64,000 nt of DNA, from NCBI RefSeq assembly GCF_034140825.1, contig NC_089039.1:27043001-27107000 (forward strand), in the 5' to 3' direction. Both the position numbers and the translations under genes were made by a program. Numbering within the stretch: position 1 is the first letter of the stretch; each line of letters starts with the position of its first letter. Positions 1-10,584 of this stretch are shown one piece after another. The DNA comes from Oryza sativa Japonica Group. Its lineage: Eukaryota; Streptophyta; Magnoliopsida; Poales; Poaceae. The notes below the pieces were generated by a model that ran no database searches, was not told the DNA's origin, and saw only the letters and a list, made by a program, of their open reading frames with translations.

Positions 1-126
1 ACTCACATATTTGTGAAATGACATATCACATTTTAGTGTATCTCGCCAAGCTTTTATTTTTTTAATAACTATTTAGGTGATATGCAAAAGACGAGAGGAC
101 ATCCCTTGAGGGTTTAGAATACTTTC
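1..126. repeat. Partial MITE-like repeat, cut by window edge
   Basis: This AT-rich segment resembles the right arm of the inverted-repeat element in the intron of the PMEI-like gene near 24.0-24.3 kb. Both share the order 'gatatat/cacat...tttttttaataactattt...gtgat/acatg...cgagagg/gaggg'. Only one arm lies in the window, so the other end and the target duplication cannot be seen. The family assignment rests on this similarity alone. Confidence 0.45.
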
Positions 127-525
127 CCTTCAGATATATTAAAATGTGTATTTATTTAATATCATATTCCCTCTGTTATATATTATGAGAGGTTCAAAGA
201 TGGACGCAGTTCATATATGTATGAAAACAGTTTGTATCAATATCATCTCTATAGAAATGATAGTCAGTCGGTCAAGGATTTTTTATTTTGTCAATTTAAC
301 TATTTAATGATGACTGCCATACGTCTGTGATAGAAATTGTAAAAGTTACTTTTTTATATAGATAAAATAAAAAACGGCCTGAAATTTTCGCCACCATTAT
401 ATTTTCATCATCTATAATATAAGTGTCTTCGTCTACATAGTGCTTTCTATAGTGGAGCTGGTCCTGTTGGTTGCAGTTGCACTTACACATGGCAGGCCAA
501 CGTAAAACATATATAGTTGCATGCA

Positions 526-572
526 TTGTATCTGTATAGCAGTACTCCTACGTTGTATCTGTATAGCAGTAC
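526..572. repeat. Short direct repeat (2 x 20 bp)
   Basis: An identical 20-base word, ttgtatctgtatagcagtac, occurs at 526-545 and again at 553-572, separated by 7 bases. No gene is nearby and no function is apparent; it looks like a simple local duplication. Confidence 0.7.
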
Positions 573-759
573 CTAGAATCGATGCTATGGTGCTAGTCGT
601 CGACCCAAATGGAAGGGGACTACCGACTACAAGTGCAACGTACGTAAGGTAGCCAGCCAGAAAATACAATCCTCTAACTTTGTGTAGGTTGTAGTTACGT
701 CACTTATCAGAATATCAGATGCACTTAATAGTGCAGTGGTAAGGAATTTATAGTTTTAA

Positions 760-1336
760 GGGTGAATAGCTAATATGGTCCCTGAAGTTTTGTTTCGGGT
801 TCAGTTTAGTACTTGAAATTTCAAATCATCGAAACAAGTCCTCTAAATTAAACATTTGGGTTAATGTAGTTCTTGGACTCACAAAAAGTGCCATGTGAGC
901 ATATCAAGTCATCCTCACATGCAGCGATATGAATGAAATGACCATTCTACCCTTATATACCATATAGAAAAGAATAAAAAAAGAAAACAAATGTTTTCAC
1001 GCGTGTATGATCGTTTTACAATTGTCACTTATGATTGCTACAACCAAGCACTGATCGTATAAATTCTTTTGTCGGCCACCCTCCGCAATAATATTGGGCA
1101 TGGGCTGGCCTGTTTATTTTTCCTGTTTGTCTTTTCTTTCTTTTCTATATGGTATATAATGGTAGAATAGTCATTTCATTGAGGATGACTTGGCATGCTC
1201 ACGTGGCATTTTTTTTGGTCTAAGGACTATATTAACCCAAATGATTAATTTAGAGGACTTGTTTGGACGATTTGAAATCTCAAGAACTAAACTGAGCTCA
1301 AAACGAAACTTCAAGGACCATATTAACTATTCACCC
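760..1336. mobile_element. Non-autonomous MULE-type element, long terminal inverted repeats
   Basis: The element starts GGGTGAATAGC and ends GCTATTCACCC reversed as ...taactattcaccc, with inverted similarity running inward for more than 100 bases. It is flanked by a perfect 9-base direct repeat, TAGTTTTAA, at 751-759 and 1337-1345. A 9-bp target duplication with long inverted repeats is the mark of Mutator-like elements. It has no coding capacity. A second member of the family lies at 21570-22299. Confidence 0.88.
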
Positions 1337-1367
1337 TAGTTTTAATCGCACTCGTGCAAAGTAAGTA

Positions 1368-1486
1368 TTCCCTATGTCCCTAAATATAAGAGATTTTGGT
1401 TTGATGTGATATATTTCATATCTAGATTTATCGTATTAGGATTTATCATATCTAACCAAAATCCCTTATATTTAGGGAGGAGGGAG
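1368..1486. mobile_element. Stowaway-like MITE
   Basis: The ends are imperfect copies of the Stowaway terminus (TTCCCTATGTCCCTAAATAT on the left, atatttagggaggagggag on the right), with paired arms 'aagagattttgg' and 'ccaaaatccctta'. A TA dinucleotide precedes the left end; the right-hand TA is not adjacent, so the right edge is slightly eroded. Confidence 0.7.
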
Positions 1487-1489
1487 CAC

Positions 1490-2515
1490 TACGGCGCACC
1501 GACTGACCGACCTATGGGGCTTACCCATGAGCCCCGAAGTTGGACGTGTCAGGTGAGATACGCGCGTGTACCGATGCCACAATATGTACGTATGGTCGAT
1601 GCTGCACCGAGGCTAGCAGCACGAAAGGGCCTCCATAACCTACGCCTAGCCCTAGCACGATGGATGGCACAGTGCGTGCCCATCCTGCATCTGCATGGGT
1701 TAGTGCGTGCTACGCTGCGACGGCGACGATCGATGTAGCCTAGCCGGTGTGTGCAGTGCAGTGCAGGTCAGGATTGCCACTATGACCAAAGGATGCTTGT
1801 GTGCGATCAATAATGGCCGCTCAATGTGTCATCGTACGGTGACACACCACTCATCCTTTGTTGATCTGTGGTGATCGACTTGAGTTAATCGGCAAGGCCC
1901 AGCCCATGGTTTGAGGTCAGGGCCAGGCTGAATTTGGCCCAGTAATTTTGGTTTGAGAAGCCCACTTCGTCACAGCGTCAGGCCGAATTACTGGCCCATG
2001 GTGAGCCCATGGCATCCATTCCCCATGATTGACCTTGTCTTTCTCTTTTTCTCTCGATCTCGAAAAGATGAGCAGATACTCGTAATTAAACCGCAAACAT
2101 CTGCCACCCATGTAATGATAACAATCGTTAACAATGCCATGCATCTCCCGAAGCTTCTGTGCCTACTCATTTGAGTGCGAGACCTTCCTAACATGTGTCC
2201 CCTTAACATTGTTTACTCCCTTTGCCGCCAAAGTGGTTACTACACACTCCAAACTTTTGTGGCAGAAGTACACTCAAAAGCGAAAGGTAGCAGAACACAT
2301 CAGGCATCCAAATTAACAACAACACCATTTACAATCAGACCTGAACACGTTGATCGGCGACATCAGGCGCCGCACATGGCAACGACACCCGATCGATCAC
2401 CAAGTGTAAAAACTAAAGCCGCATCCAACTTGTACTCGCCAAACAGCCACCGATCGATCGACGTTTCGATCGCCTGTATCGACACACTGATCGATCTGAT
2501 CATGATCAGTTTCAA
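1490..2515. other. Intergenic stretch, no gene seen
   Basis: Small open frames occur on both strands but show no family similarity, splice structure or codon bias. The segment has several GGCCCA/TGGGCC words (1895-2010), which resemble plant site II promoter elements, and many GATCGATC words around 2390-2500. It is treated as the distal promoter region of the LEA gene. Confidence 0.5.
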
Positions 2516-2523
2516 CTCGCTGT

Positions 2524-2786
2524 GCCCACGTGTCGAGAGATCGGCACGTGCCTGAGCTCTCAGCCGCTCATAAATACACTTGTTTAGTAGCAACAGTATA
2601 CTATAGTAGTCCTCTCCTGTTTGGCTTTTAGCTTGCATCGATGGATGGATGGATGGATCGCATGAGAGGGCTTCGCGAAGGTACGGAACCTTACACAACG
2701 CGTGTCCTTTCTACGTGGCCATCGTGTAGGCGTCTCGCCATGCTACGTGTCCCGGAGGATGTCTCGATGCCAACCCTTATAAATAC
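2524..2786 (+). promoter_or_regulatory. ABA/stress-type promoter of LEA3: ABREs, CE3-like element and TATA box
   Basis: G-box/ABRE cores occur as CCCACGTGTC (about 2525-2534) and GGCACGTGCC (about 2543-2552). A CE3-like word ACGCGTGTCC (2698-2707) lies 3 bases upstream of CTACGTGGC (2711-2719), and a further ACGT core, GCTACGTGTC, is at 2742-2751. The TATA box TTATAAATA is at about 2777-2785, so transcription should start near 2810. The CE3 plus ABRE pairing matches the known ABA response complex (ABRC3) of the barley HVA1 promoter, consistent with drought and ABA induction. The match is by recalled motif, not by assay. Confidence 0.75.
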
Positions 2787-2912
2787 TGTTCCATTCCAAT
2801 CCCATCGCCACAGCCAGTGCAAATCTGATCGATCAAGATAATCGAGCAAAATCCATCAGAGTTCTAACATTCGCGCGTGAATTTCGAGGTTAATTTTTGA
2901 AGCTTAGGATCA

Positions 2913-3818
2913 ATGGCTTCCCACCAGGACCAGGCTAGCTACCGCGCCGGCGAGACCAAGGCCCACACCGAGGTCAGCGTCAGCCACCACCGGCCGGCCA
3001 TCTTCTCCAGCTCCGGCGAGCTTCCAGTTAATTTGTTGATCACTTGATTGTTCTTGGTGTGCAGGAGAAGGCGGGGCAGGTGATGGGGGCGAGCAAGGAC
3101 AAGGCGAGCGAGGCGAAGGACAGGGCGTCGGAGGCGGCGGGGCACGCCGCCGGCAAGGGGCAGGATACCAAGGAGGCGACGAAGGAGAAGGCGCAGGCGG
3201 CGAAGGAGAGGGCGTCGGAGACGGCGCAGGCGGCGAAGGACAAGACCTCCAGCACGTCGCAGGCGGCGAGGGACAAAGCCGCCGAGAGCAAGGACCAGAC
3301 CGGCGGCTTCCTCGGCGAGAAGACCGAGCAGGCCAAGCAGAAGGCCGCCGAGACCGCTGGCGCCGCCAAGCAGAAGACCGCCGAGACGGCGCAGTACACC
3401 AAGGACTCTGCCATCGCCGGCAAGGACAAGACCGGCAGCGTCCTCCAACAGGTACACACAGGATTAAAAGCAATTCTACCTCCTTTTTTTTTTTTTTTGC
3501 GGGGAGCAGAGGTACCGTGAGATAAAAAAATACGGTACCAGTTATTAAATTTACAATAGAAAAAGTAGTACCTTCTTAAGCACTGTAAAATTGCTCTTTG
3601 ATTAGTTTCTCCTCGTCGAACACCATTGTTGTGGATCTTGAGGAGAATTGTTTGTGTTTCAGGCGAGTGAGCAGGTGAAGAGCACGGTGGTCGGCGCCAA
3701 GGACGCGGTGATGAGCACGCTGGGGATGACCGAAGACGAGGCCGGCACCGACGACGGCGCCAACAAGGACACCTCTGCCACCGCCGCCGCCACGGAGACG
3801 ACGGCGAGGGATCACTAG
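2913..3818 (+). CDS. LEA3: Group 3 late embryogenesis abundant protein (OsLEA3-1/HVA1 type)
   Basis: Coding exons are 2913-2972, 3065-3451 and 3663-3818, giving 200 residues, the length recalled for rice OsLEA3-1. The protein begins MASHQDQASYRAGETKAHTE and is extremely hydrophilic, rich in Ala, Lys, Glu and Thr, with no signal peptide. The centre is a run of 11-residue repeats of the form TAQAAKDKTSE (roughly residues 50-150), the hallmark of group 3 (Pfam LEA_4) proteins. Such proteins are disordered in water and fold into amphipathic helices on drying, where they protect membranes and enzymes. The tail 'TETTARDH' ends at TAG. All splice sites are GT-AG. Its promoter carries ABA elements, fitting induction in drought, salt and seed maturation. 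Large open frames on the opposite strand are by-products of the GC-rich repeats. Confidence 0.96.
3467..3597. mobile_element. Small MITE-like insertion in LEA3 intron 2
   Basis: The right edge 'cactgtaaaattgctc' and left edge 'agcaattctacctcc' are inverted and match the ends of the well-defined element at 21668-21830 (GGGCAATTTTACGG... and ...CTGTAAAATTGCTC). Both also share the internal GGTACC/ggtacc palindromes. A poly-T run (about 3485-3499) sits inside. No clean target duplication could be seen. It lies wholly within the 211-base intron and does not touch the splice sites. Confidence 0.6.
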
Positions 3819-4189
3819 ACGCCGTGAATGATTTCCCTTTGGGTCTATTTATGTATGTTTTCACTTCAAATTCGGTGCAAGTTTGAATTTGTTTTTGTGT
3901 CGTTTTGAGTCTGTATCGATGCTGTATGAAGTGGTGGTCGTCGCAGGGGAGGATTTCTGACGGGTGTGGGTGATGTGTACTGATGATGTTCAGTTGTTTT
4001 CGTCAGAGTTTCTCGTCTGTGTTCTGTTTATTATGGCGTAACAATAATAAAAGTTTGGGCCTAAAGCCCGCATTTGTGGTTTATCATTTCGATGTGTTTA
4101 CATTCACCGTATCATCTTCCCTTGTACTCGTGATCACAGAATTTTTTTAAAAAATACTTTGGATCATTCATATTTTTATACACTCGACC

Positions 4190-4471
4190 ATAAGAGGCTC
4201 TCATCGGATGCCCTAGATGCCCTATTTATTAAGCCAACGAAAAAGCTAAAATTTAAAATTTAAATTTTAAGAGAAAGCTAAAATTTAAAATTTCAAACTT
4301 AATTTTGACATTGTAACATTGATTTTGAGATATTTTTAATGTATTTTTTTCAGCATTGGTATTTAAGTCAACGAGAACATATATAAAAGTTTAACCAACA
4401 AATTTATTTTTATTCTCTAATAAACCGTTTTGGCTTATTAAAAAAAAAAGCCAAACGATGAGGCCCTCCTA
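4190..4471. mobile_element. MITE-like AT-rich inverted-repeat element
   Basis: The left end 'gaggctctcatcgg' is mirrored by the right end 'ccaaacgatgaggccctc', enclosing AT-rich DNA with two direct copies of 'aaagctaaaatttaaaattt' (about 4249 and 4276). No coding capacity and no certain target duplication. The class is unassigned. Confidence 0.45.
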
Positions 4472-4489
4472 AGGGGATCAGGTGATTCC

Positions 4490-4760
4490 CCTAGTCAGCC
4501 GTTGGATCGACCATGGACGGCCGAGAGCAAGCCAGCACTTCACCACGCTTGGCACTGCCACGACCACAACGGTGCATCGGTTAATTGGGCCGTAACACAC
4601 TTGCAGCTCTTCTCAGTCGGGCCTGGAACGGGGATTCCGGTCCATATATATTGGGCTGTAACGGGATTGCGGCTCATGTGAGGCCCATATGTACTAGGCC
4701 GTAACGGGATCGCTGCTGACGTGTGGCCCATGTAGTTTGGGCCTGAACTTCCGTTGTTTG
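4490..4760. repeat. Imperfect tandem repeat with GGCCCA/GGGCC words
   Basis: Roughly three degenerate units of about 45-50 bases are built round 'gggc(c/t)gtaacgggat(t/c)gc(g/t)gct', ending in GGCCCAT(A/G)T. Related text recurs at about 5100-5125 ('agcgggattgctgctgacgtg'). GGCCCA is a known plant site II element, so the repeat may have promoter activity, but no transcript start can be read. It lies between LEA3 and the BRCC36-like gene. Confidence 0.4.
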
Positions 4761-5151
4761 TGCATAGGGAAAGGTCGGGAACTTCTCCAAACGAACTTAG
4801 CGCCTGCAGCTTCTCCTAAAATTTTTAGGTGCTAACAGCTCTCTCAAACAGTCCAGTTTTTTACCTAAATTCTCAAGGTTCCCAAATTTTGAGAATTTGT
4901 AGTTATAAAATCTGAAAAATGAACTAGAAGCGAGAAAAAAAAGCGAGAAACTAGGTTTTCTAGCTTCTTCAGATTCCCACAAGTTAGTTTTTCAACAATA
5001 GTTTCTCAAAATCTTAAACTCCCCTAAAGACCTAAACAGGCAGGCTCACAGTGGGGAACTGGTCGTGGATTAGCCTTCTCCAACATAGGGGTGGGGCCTA
5101 ATAAGCGGGATTGCTGCTGACGTGCCAAATCGAAGTGTCACGACTATAGCG

Positions 5152-5526
5152 GCCCGTTTGGTTGGAGTGAGTTTTTAAGGAGGGATTGGGAGTTTAGAGG
5201 GATGGGCTATTAAGTGTTTTATTTGGTTGGGAGACATGAAAATTTTGGTGGGATAGGGATGGGGAATTGAGAAAGGAACTACCTCATTTTCAATAACTGG
5301 GTAGGGGCAGGTAATTAGGAGGGAATTCCTCCTTTATTTTGTCTAAGCAAATATCAGACATATGTTTTTATTAATGACCTAATCTCCAACTAAACTCCCT
5401 ATCAATTTCCATCTCCCCTGTCAAACAAGATATTGGGATTAAAAATCAAATTCCCATCTTAATCTCATCATTAATTCCCTTGTGTAAACTCCTAATCCCT
5501 TTACGTCGAGTTACCAAACAAGCCGT
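5152..5526. mobile_element. Non-autonomous DNA transposon (GCCCGTTTGG-type ends)
   Basis: The left end 'cggcccgtttggttggag' and right end 'gagttaccaaacaagccg' are inverted relatives, and the sub-terminal DNA pairs too ('ttggga.tttaga' against 'ctcctaatccc'). There is no open frame of note. It lies about 330 bases upstream of the BRCC36-like start codon and could form part of that promoter. The superfamily (hAT or PIF/Harbinger) is uncertain because the target duplication is unclear. Confidence 0.5.
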
Positions 5527-5851
5527 AGCAAAATCTACTTTGAGGTAGGCCCCACCTGCAGTATCTGCCGGCTACATCAGACCAGGGCCCCACTTTGCAG
5601 CGAAACACGTAACAGAAGGCCAGGGAGCCAGCGGCGCAGCCGTCATCCGACCGAGAGGCGAGCGAGAGAGCCCATTTCGCACGAGAAAGAAAAAGAAAAG
5701 GAAAAAAAAAAACCGAGCTTCAAAGAGGCGCAGCGCTACAAGCCAAATCGAAGAGGCAAACCAAACCAAACCCAACCCCTCCTCCGCCGCGGCCCGAAAC
5801 CCCACCGGATCGGCGGCGGCGGCGGCGGCAGGAGGCCGGCGGGCGGAGGAG

Positions 5852-8800
5852 ATGTCGCTGACGGAGGTCAGGATCGGGGAGGAGGTGTGGCTCACCTGCC
5901 TCTCCCACGCCCTCACCACCGAGACGGAGGAGGTCATGGGCCTCCTCTTCGGCGACATCAAGGTCACCTGCTTCTCCTCTCTCCCCGTTCTCCTGCTCCT
6001 CCTCCAGCGCGAATGCGTGGCGCTTGCTGGTGTTGAGATCATGGTGGTTTTTTGCCTGCTTCGCAGCATTCGAGCAGGGGCGGGGTGACTGCTCTGATAT
6101 GGGGGGCGTCGCCGCAGATGAGGTGCGAGCGGAAGAAGGACAGGGTGGAGGTCAACCCCGAGCTGCTCGCGGCGGCGACGGCGCAGGCCGAGATATCCTT
6201 TTTCCCCTCCATTTCTGTGATTTTGTGTGTTTGGTTTTGTGTTGAGAAGCCTAATGTTGGGGTTTCGGGAGTTGGAGTTGGACTTAACTCTGTTCGCACA
6301 GCTTGTCGGCCACCATCGGCGAGAAAACGAGGGTGATTGGATGGTACCACTCGCACCCGCATATCACCGTTCTGCCTTCCCATGTAGGTAGGTGGTTCAA
6401 GTTACCTCCAATTTGCTGTGCTTCACTAAGGCTGGAGCGCCTTCTGATAACCCCCTTGGTGTGCAGTACTTTGTCGCATTCCGTATTTGTGATGTCGTGA
6501 GATGATATGGAACTTTGCACGGTTTTGAAATTTGATTGCAATTGTGTTATTGTACTAATGCCATTTTGAATTTGAAGTGATGTGAAACCTTTCGTTATCC
6601 TATCTGATGTTTGGAAAACGAATGTTAATTATGCTAGAGCCCATTTCCTTTTTGTTGGTGGTAATGTATGCTTTTTTTGTATTTGGGAATGCTATATTTA
6701 GGCATGTGGGTTTACTCCATTTTTTCCGTTATGGCACCAACTTATACTTCCCTGAGTACGAAGGCAGTAGAGGGTCCATATCAGGACAAATTGACGATGA
6801 CAATGTAGATCTAGGGAATTCGCTAGTGCATCTGCTTTTATGCTTTATTTGTCTCTTATGAGATGCTGCCCGTTTGCAGTGAGGGCTGGACTTTGCTTGT
6901 TATATCTGACTTACATGAGTCATATACTGCAGATGTTCGGACCCAGGCAATGTTTCAGTTGATGGAGCCAGGTTTTGTGGGTCTGATATTCTCTTGTTTT
7001 AGCGAAGATGCTCAAAAGGTATGATTCTTGTACTTCATATGCACATCATGTTTACTTCTAGTTTGGGGCACCCATGACATTTAATTAGCCCTGCTGAATT
7101 GATTTCTTTTTTGGTTCCCACAGGTTGGAAAAATCCAAGTGATTGCTTTTCAGTCACTTGGTGGAAATCAGCAATCTGTTGTTCCTGTTAATGATCCAGT
7201 CATTAACCTTGAATCATCTTGGAGTTCGTTGGATGATACCTCACATCCGGCATTGATTGAAGGCATTGAACAAGACACGGGGGATTCTAAATCTTCAAGA
7301 AATAGCAAGGTTTATTCTTGTATTCGTTGTACTCTCATGTCATGAAATTTCTTTTCAATTTTATTAAGAAAATATAGGGCTGGTCTCTAAGATAGGATTC
7401 CACAACCGCAATTTCTGTACTAAAAAAGTAAGCAATAAGAGTGAAAAGTGGATTTTAGATCTGGCTCTTTGTGGCGCTATAGAAATTATGTTTATGAAAC
7501 TTAACAGTTCCATCTGTTTGGGCAATATATATAGACCAAGAATGACCTTTTCTCTTACATAGCAGTGATATGTGTCCTTCTAGAAGCCTCCCATGCCTTC
7601 CCTTTTGATGGGCAACATTTAAACCACACTAGCAATGTTCTACAACTACCTGATCATGTGGCAATGTTAGTCGTTGCACTGTCATAGCATAGTATGCAAG
7701 GATACCTAAGTGGCATTGTTACATTTTTTGGATTAAATAAAACATCTAATTAATGAATGAATAAAGATGAAACAGTTAGCTAAATAGGAAATGTGCAAAG
7801 ATCCAAATCCATTTGGGCTTTGCCATTTATTAATAGCAACCTAGTTTGATTTTTTGAGAAATTCTATGTTTTGTCATTGACAAGTGATCAATCCTACGAA
7901 TTGCCATCGACGAACGTGAGTTCTATGAAATACCATCGCACAAGAGATTTCCTTCCCTATTGCCATCACCGTTAGTTGACATCCATGAACCCCATACAAA
8001 AAGTCCATTTTACCCTTTGGACTCCATCCATCTCAAAATATTGCTACCTTCAGGTTTTTGCGGGAATATTAAGAAAGTAGGTGGAATTGAATAGGGGATG
8101 ATTGTGATTGGTTGAAATGAGGTGGAGAGATTGAATGGGGGATGGTTTTGATTGGTCAATGTGAGGGGGTAGGTGGAGAAGTACCTATATTTTGAGACAA
8201 AATTTGAATTCCAAAAGTAGCTATATCTTGAGATGGAGGGAGTATATTCTAGGGGTAAAATGGACTGTTTGCACAGGGTTAATGGAGTTAAACTAATGGT
8301 CAACTGACACCGATGGTATTCTGTGTAACTTATGTTCGTTGATGGCAATTCTAAAAGCGATCACTTGTCAATGGAAAACATAGAATTTCTATTCTTTTTT
8401 AGGTATGAACATCATGACATGATGTAGAACATTTTGAAAACAAACTGAAATAAGCTCATGATATATATTTGTAGTCATAAAATATCCATCTGATTTTACA
8501 TTGGGATATGATACTGTCTCTTATAAGTGATAAACATTATGTAATAAAGATATTGTATATGGGTTTTGTATCTTAAGTATTGACACCAATAAATCAGCCA
8601 AGCCCCATAACAGTTATGATTGTTATGCTCAGTAGTATCTGGCAGATGCTTTTTCATTCTTGAATATACACCAGCCTGATATATAACATCCACAGGATGA
8701 CTGCTGACATTTATGACTATGACCAATTCTTCTGATGGATTATACATGTCCTGATATGGTTTTACATGAACCAATGTACATCAGATATTAACAGATAGCA

Positions 8801-10584
8801 TGCACTACATTGTTTGGGCAACCCTGTCCACTGATCCATATCAATTGGAGACACATTTTACCTCTACTGTAATTGTTGTCTGAAAATTACACAGCTTTGT
8901 TGAATCTACGTAGCTTTTAGGTATCATTTAATGATAATTCCTTATTGTGATGCGACAGGTGTGAAGCATGGAAATTTCTATACTATGTATGTTAAAATGG
9001 GAGATGATAATTTTGTTTAGATGTCTATTTATGCAATACAATTTGTCTGTGTGCCTTCCTGCAAGTATATTAATATTGGTAAACTTACTGTGCTTGTGCT
9101 TATTATCTAGGTGTGGGCAAAATCTTCTGATGTGGATTTCTATCCTCATTTTGACGCCAATCACTCAGCAAAACATCAATCCAAAGAAAATGCTATAGTT
9201 GCATACGATCCCAATAATGCACCTGAGACCCCTGTTGATCTAGATGAATCAGATATGACCCCAAGCATCCAGGAGGCGTTGCACAGGTCAAACATGGACA
9301 TTAGGTATTATAGTTGAAAACTTGTTATTCCCGTAAAATGCATTTATCCTTTTTATGCTGTAGAAATGTCAGTTGAATGATCAGGCTGACTTACTTTCTG
9401 TGACACCTGCTTCTATAGGATCTCTAAGTCCCTATCAGCTAGAAACATACATTTAATAAACACAATTCCAGTGACACTTCTTTCTCATGGAGCTATATCC
9501 ACGTCACATATGTTCTGTTTTGAAACAAACCAATTGTAGCATGACTGATCTATGGTCTCTTAAGTTTGCCAAATGGCAGTGTCCTTTTTCTTTTTCCTGA
9601 GCAAAGCATGGCAATCCCTAAGATGCTATCTAATAGACTGTGCTTTATTTTACTTCTTGTCTAAATTCTAAGCATGTTCTACTATAAAAGAACAGCTGTA
9701 GTTTTCTGCATTTTCTAAATAGTGTATGATATATCACACCAGAAGGGCGTATTTGGATTATTGTCTTTTTTTATATATCAAAATTGTACATGCCAAACAG
9801 TTTAGCTAGTGTGGTGCAATATAATCATATATTAACTTCTAACTAGAATGTGTTGCCAATAGTGGTGCAGAATATGTAAGAAAGGAGGTGCCACTTTATG
9901 TATTTCCGACCAGGCATCTGCTAAAGCTGGACACCACATTAACTTCTTACTGTGATATGCAACATGTCGTTTTCGAAGAGGAAAAATCAGCATATAATCA
10001 AGCCATGCATCAAAATATTCGGTAACTAAAGTTACTTACTTTGCCTTATATAGTACTACGTGTTTATTATGTGGTAAAATGCACATCTTGTATGGTTCTT
10101 TTGCAGTGATGGGAAGATCCACCCACTTACATCTATTCACCATGCATCTACATACAACTCATCTCTCTGCAAATTAATGGAATATTGGTTAGTAGCACAA
10201 TCTCTGTCTGTTAATTGGCTGATATGTTTATTTATGTGCAGCCCTCTGCTAACTTATCTTGCATTCTGCTATTCTAGTTTGAGCCCTGCTATAACTGTAC
10301 TTCAGGATCGTCTGAAGGAAAATGAACTTCGGGTGAGTGGAGCCTGCATCTTATTACACTGCTCTTAAAGGGAGTTGCCACTAATGGCTACTTGGTTCTG
10401 TGAACAGTTATCTATGCTAATGGAGGAGGCTAAACAACTTGAGGCAGAGAACCAGAGCATGAGAAATGATTCTCCTCGTCGCTTGATGTATCATGGGACT
10501 AGTGGCACCAGTTCTCTGATGGCACAGGATAAGCAAATGAGCCCCAGAAGTCCTAGCGGCACCGGCCGGAGAAAGGCTTCCTGA
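5852..10584 (+). CDS. BRCC36: BRCC36-like Lys63-specific deubiquitinase (JAMM/MPN+ metalloprotease)
   Basis: Ten coding exons: 5852-5962, 6067-6192, 6300-6387, 6933-7018, 7124-7309, 9111-9304, 9863-10021, 10107-10187, 10278-10332, 10408-10584, giving 420 residues. The MPN domain fills the N-terminal third. The JAMM zinc site is intact: Glu27 (in EEVMGLLFG), His96 and His98 (GWYHSHPH) and Asp109 (H-x-H-x7-S-x2-D). The C-terminal part (about residues 330-390) is helical and resembles the BRCC36 coiled region. BRCC36 removes Lys63-linked ubiquitin chains; in Arabidopsis BRCC36A/B act in homologous recombination and DNA repair. All introns are GT-AG except intron 2, which is AT-AC (separate entry). 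Intron 5 (7310-9110) hosts nested transposons. Start chosen at the first ATG, which gives the conserved MSLTEV opening. Confidence 0.93.
6193..6299 (+). other. U12-type AT-AC spliceosomal intron in the BRCC36-like gene
   Basis: The exon before ends ...GCCGAG and the intron opens ATATCCTTTT, an exact match to the U12 5' splice consensus. It closes ...GTTCGCAC, with a branch-point-like ACTTAAC whose adenosine (about 6286-6287) is some 12 bases from the end, the spacing typical of minor-class introns. Joining 6192 to 6300 is in phase and reads ...AQAE-SLSATIGEKTRVIGW, which keeps the length seen in human BRCC36 (AERLAELTGRPMRVVGW). No GT donor nearby gives an equally good protein. Confidence 0.85.
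7857..8391. mobile_element. Long-TIR DNA element with nested MITE, in BRCC36 intron 5
   Basis: The arms 'agaaattctatgttttgtca' (from 7857) and 'gatcacttgtcaatggaaaa...tttct' (to 8391) are inverted, and deeper sequence also pairs ('gtccattttaccc' near 8003 with 'aggggtaaaatggac' near 8252). The middle, about 8021-8242, has its own Stowaway-like ends ('actccatccatctcaaaatat' and 'tatcttgagatggagggag') and is a later insertion. No coding capacity. The intron remains spliceable because the gene model reads through in phase. Confidence 0.65.

Noticed and set aside
1406-1738. 110-codon frame right of the Stowaway element at 1368
   Set aside because: It begins inside the MITE, has no family match and lacks promoter or splice context.
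2910-3864. Long open frames on the minus strand over the LEA3 gene (up to 274 codons)
   Set aside because: They are by-products of the GC-rich 11-residue repeat coding on the plus strand, give low-complexity Arg/Pro/Ser protein and cross the true introns.
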